Part shown: piece after piece, positions 63,627 to 64,000 of the stretch
How the letters are laid out: the number at the start of each line of letters is the position of its first letter
Position numbering within the stretch: the first letter of the stretch is position 1
Source: Roseovarius indicus
Lineage (GTDB): Bacteria > Pseudomonadota > Alphaproteobacteria > Rhodobacterales > Rhodobacteraceae
DNA: 64,000 nucleotides
NCBI RefSeq assembly: GCF_008728195.1
Contig: NZ_CP031598.1
Location: 3,596,001-3,660,000, forward strand
Direction of reading: 5' to 3'
Translations under genes and position numbers: made by a program
Notes under the pieces: model-generated
Databases searched by the model: none
Told to the model about the DNA's origin: nothing
Seen by the model: the letters and a program-made list of their open reading frames with translations, nothing else

Positions 63627-64000
63627 TCACGGCAACAGCCCGACCCCCACCAGCTTCCGCGCCGCGATATCGGCCACCACGGGCACGAAGCCGGGCATCG
63701 GCAGCCCGCCATAGTGGTACACGCCCAGGCCGCCCGACATCACCAGCACCGCCCCGAAGACCATCGGCGGCACCGGCCGGCGCAGCCACCCGGCCTCGGT
63801 GTGAATGGCCAGGAGCATCGTCAGGAACGCCGCGCTGAACATGAACATCGACATCCAGCGGCCCCAGTCCACCGCCACCGCGTAAAGCGGCAGGAACCCG
63901 GCAAACACCACCGCCCCGGCCGCCAGCCAGAGCCGCGTCTTCGGCGCATGCCGATACGCCAGCGCCACCGGCACCAGCAGGGCCCCGAAAACCAAGGCCG
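63627..64000 (-). CDS. Partial membrane protein (5' end outside the window)
   Basis: The frame stays open to the window edge. The visible 124 residues contain about four hydrophobic helices (LWLAAGAVVFAGFLPLYAVAV, FMFSAAFLTMLLAI and others) and a conserved-looking DWGRWMSM. It could be part of a glycan-related or EpsG-like membrane protein, but the family cannot be set from this fragment. Confidence 0.6.
   Translation of the reverse strand, partial: ALVFGALLVPVALAYRHAPKTRLWLAAGAVVFAGFLPLYAVAVDWGRWMSMFMFSAAFLTMLLAIHTEAGWLRRPVPPMVFGAVLVMSGGLGVYHYGGLPMPGFVPVVADIAARKLVGVGLLP

Overview
This is one stretch of a high-GC alphaproteobacterial chromosome, almost certainly Rhodobacterales (Roseobacter group). 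The evidence is: a DUF1127 gene followed by CCTCCTCCC-loop 'cuckoo' small RNAs, two LexA boxes of the alphaproteobacterial type GTTC-N7-GTTC, the lysC-ptsP pair, and many short Roseobacter-type hypothetical genes. No rRNA, tRNA, insertion sequence, integrase, prophage or CRISPR array is visible. Coding density is high on both strands, and many adjacent genes overlap by 1-11 bases.

Layout. 0-16 kb: housekeeping genes (yciB, EamA transporter, MgtC-like, ftsY, YhhN), a solitary NuoE-NuoF fusion of the formate dehydrogenase type, an AlkB-type monooxygenase, xseA, a PfpI-like protein, purD, a 2Fe-2S ferredoxin, an SOS-boxed orphan piece of DnaE2, a PG-binding lipoprotein and mrp. 16-30 kb: the DUF1127/cuckoo RNA locus, an M20 deacylase, a cobalamin riboswitch ahead of a small unknown gene and an acetyltransferase, a LysR-dipeptidase-unknown-DUF3726 group, a DUF2189 membrane protein, a proline racemase homologue, palindromic repeats, a PAP2 membrane protein and a secreted unknown. 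28.4-30 kb: riboflavin synthase with four extra tandem copies of its 3' end in a 220-bp repeat. 30-35 kb: capsule genes (KpsS, outer-membrane export lipoprotein, KpsC). 35-47 kb: lysC-ptsP, EcsC, GNAT, flavin reductase, TPR protein, sugar-nucleotide epimerase, an H-NOX-like protein with an HNOBA-GGDEF cyclase, and an MttB homologue. 47-64 kb: DMT exporter, HAD phosphatase, DUF3572, a PleD-like cyclase, an ECF sigma group with an EF-hand protein, DUF983, NUDIX, a desaturase/DUF2061 pair divergent from an XRE regulator, an aldo/keto reductase, an SOS-boxed ImuA-like gene, YceI, an MFS transporter, metG and a partial membrane protein.

The most unusual points are the following. (1) Two separated SOS genes, a free-standing DnaE2 C-terminal OB domain and an ImuA homologue without ImuB or DnaE2 next to it, each have a LexA box inside a promoter that predicts a leaderless mRNA. 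(2) The ribE 3' end forms an exact-period 220-bp tandem array with a palindrome in each unit. (3) A cobalamin riboswitch heads an operon with no recognised B12 function. (4) An H-NOX-like protein has Pro where the heme-ligating His should be, yet is translationally coupled to its HNOBA-GGDEF partner. (5) Several families of palindromic intergenic elements are present.
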